A stretch of DNA of 39,572 nucleotides, taken from Nemertoderma westbladi. Taxonomy: Eukaryota > Xenacoelomorpha > Nemertodermatida > Nemertodermatidae. A program made the position numbers and the translations under genes. The notes below the pieces were generated by a model. The model saw nothing but the letters and a program-made list of their open reading frames with translations, was not told where the DNA came from and searched no databases. Every line of letters begins with the position of its first letter. Position 1 is the first letter of the stretch. This document shows positions 39,291 through 39,572 of the stretch, one piece after another. Where the stretch lies: NCBI GenBank assembly GCA_032718475.1, contig JAUCBJ010001962.1, forward strand, positions 1 to 39,572, in the 5' to 3' direction.

Positions 39291-39572
39291 GAAAAATAGC
39301 ATCCACTTCATTTTTTGGAAATGGAATATAATCACATTCGATTCAGCGTCTTGAAAAACCTACTAAATCTAGCCAACACTGCCACACTATTAGTTTTTAG
39401 AAAACGAAAAATTTTGTCCTGGGACTACTTTTATTTTTCATCAAAATTATGAGTCCCTGCTTATGAAATTTTAACTTTTTAAGGTTTGGTAGTGTTCATC
39501 TATAGTTGTTTCACCAACAGCCCAAATTTTGTAGGATTTCATTGGACGATTATAAAAATATAGTGGGTGGGC

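Overview
The window reads as animal (metazoan, most likely marine invertebrate) genomic DNA made almost entirely of transposable elements stacked inside one another. The evidence is a piggyBac element, several BEL/Pao LTR retrotransposons, a CR1/L2-like LINE whose first ORF carries a PHD finger, tRNA-derived SINEs, a Ty3/Gypsy integrase fragment, AT-rich spacers and only short possible host exons. There are no bacterial-type operons, ribosome binding sites or RNA operons. The species cannot be named from the sequence.

Layout. 1-984 (minus): LTR and first gag codons of BEL family A (copy a), abutting a small unknown minus-strand ORF (985-1214). 1864-4778: piggyBac element with TTAA target duplications and a transposase broken by one stop. 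4841-5516: 38-bp tandem array. 5517-8319 plus 21361-22107: family A copy b, a gag-only fragment set in that array and split by a 13-kb element. 8320-21355: element d, a second BEL/Pao-like family with two ~1.19-kb LTRs, a 5-bp target duplication (GGGAG) and all ORFs on the minus strand. Its gag is joined straight to the C-terminal domain of pol (protease, RT, RNase H and most of integrase deleted), but it keeps an intact 1315-codon ORF between pol and the 3' LTR. 22162-24608: two inverted SINEs and a beta-propeller-like minus ORF. 24609-34086: family A copy c (LTR, gag, protease, RT, RNase H, integrase, DUF5641, tandem-repeat spacer, then a broken downstream ORF). 34087-35909 (minus): LINE ORF1 and endonuclease without RT. 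36180-36487: DUF4806-like exon. 36555 onward: SINE. 36980-37690: Gypsy integrase fragment. 38627-39290: tandem and foldback repeats.

The main result: both BEL/Pao families, otherwise strongly diverged, carry a related ORF in the position where some LTR elements have env. It is not envelope-like. It contains an RNase D/WRN-type DEDD 3'-5' exonuclease-like domain (motifs Exo I and Exo II readable, Exo III apparently lost) followed by three CCHC-type zinc knuckles. In element d this ORF is fully open although pol is gone and the LTRs are nearly identical, which suggests a non-autonomous element that keeps gag plus this accessory protein. I know of no description of this arrangement, but could not search for one.
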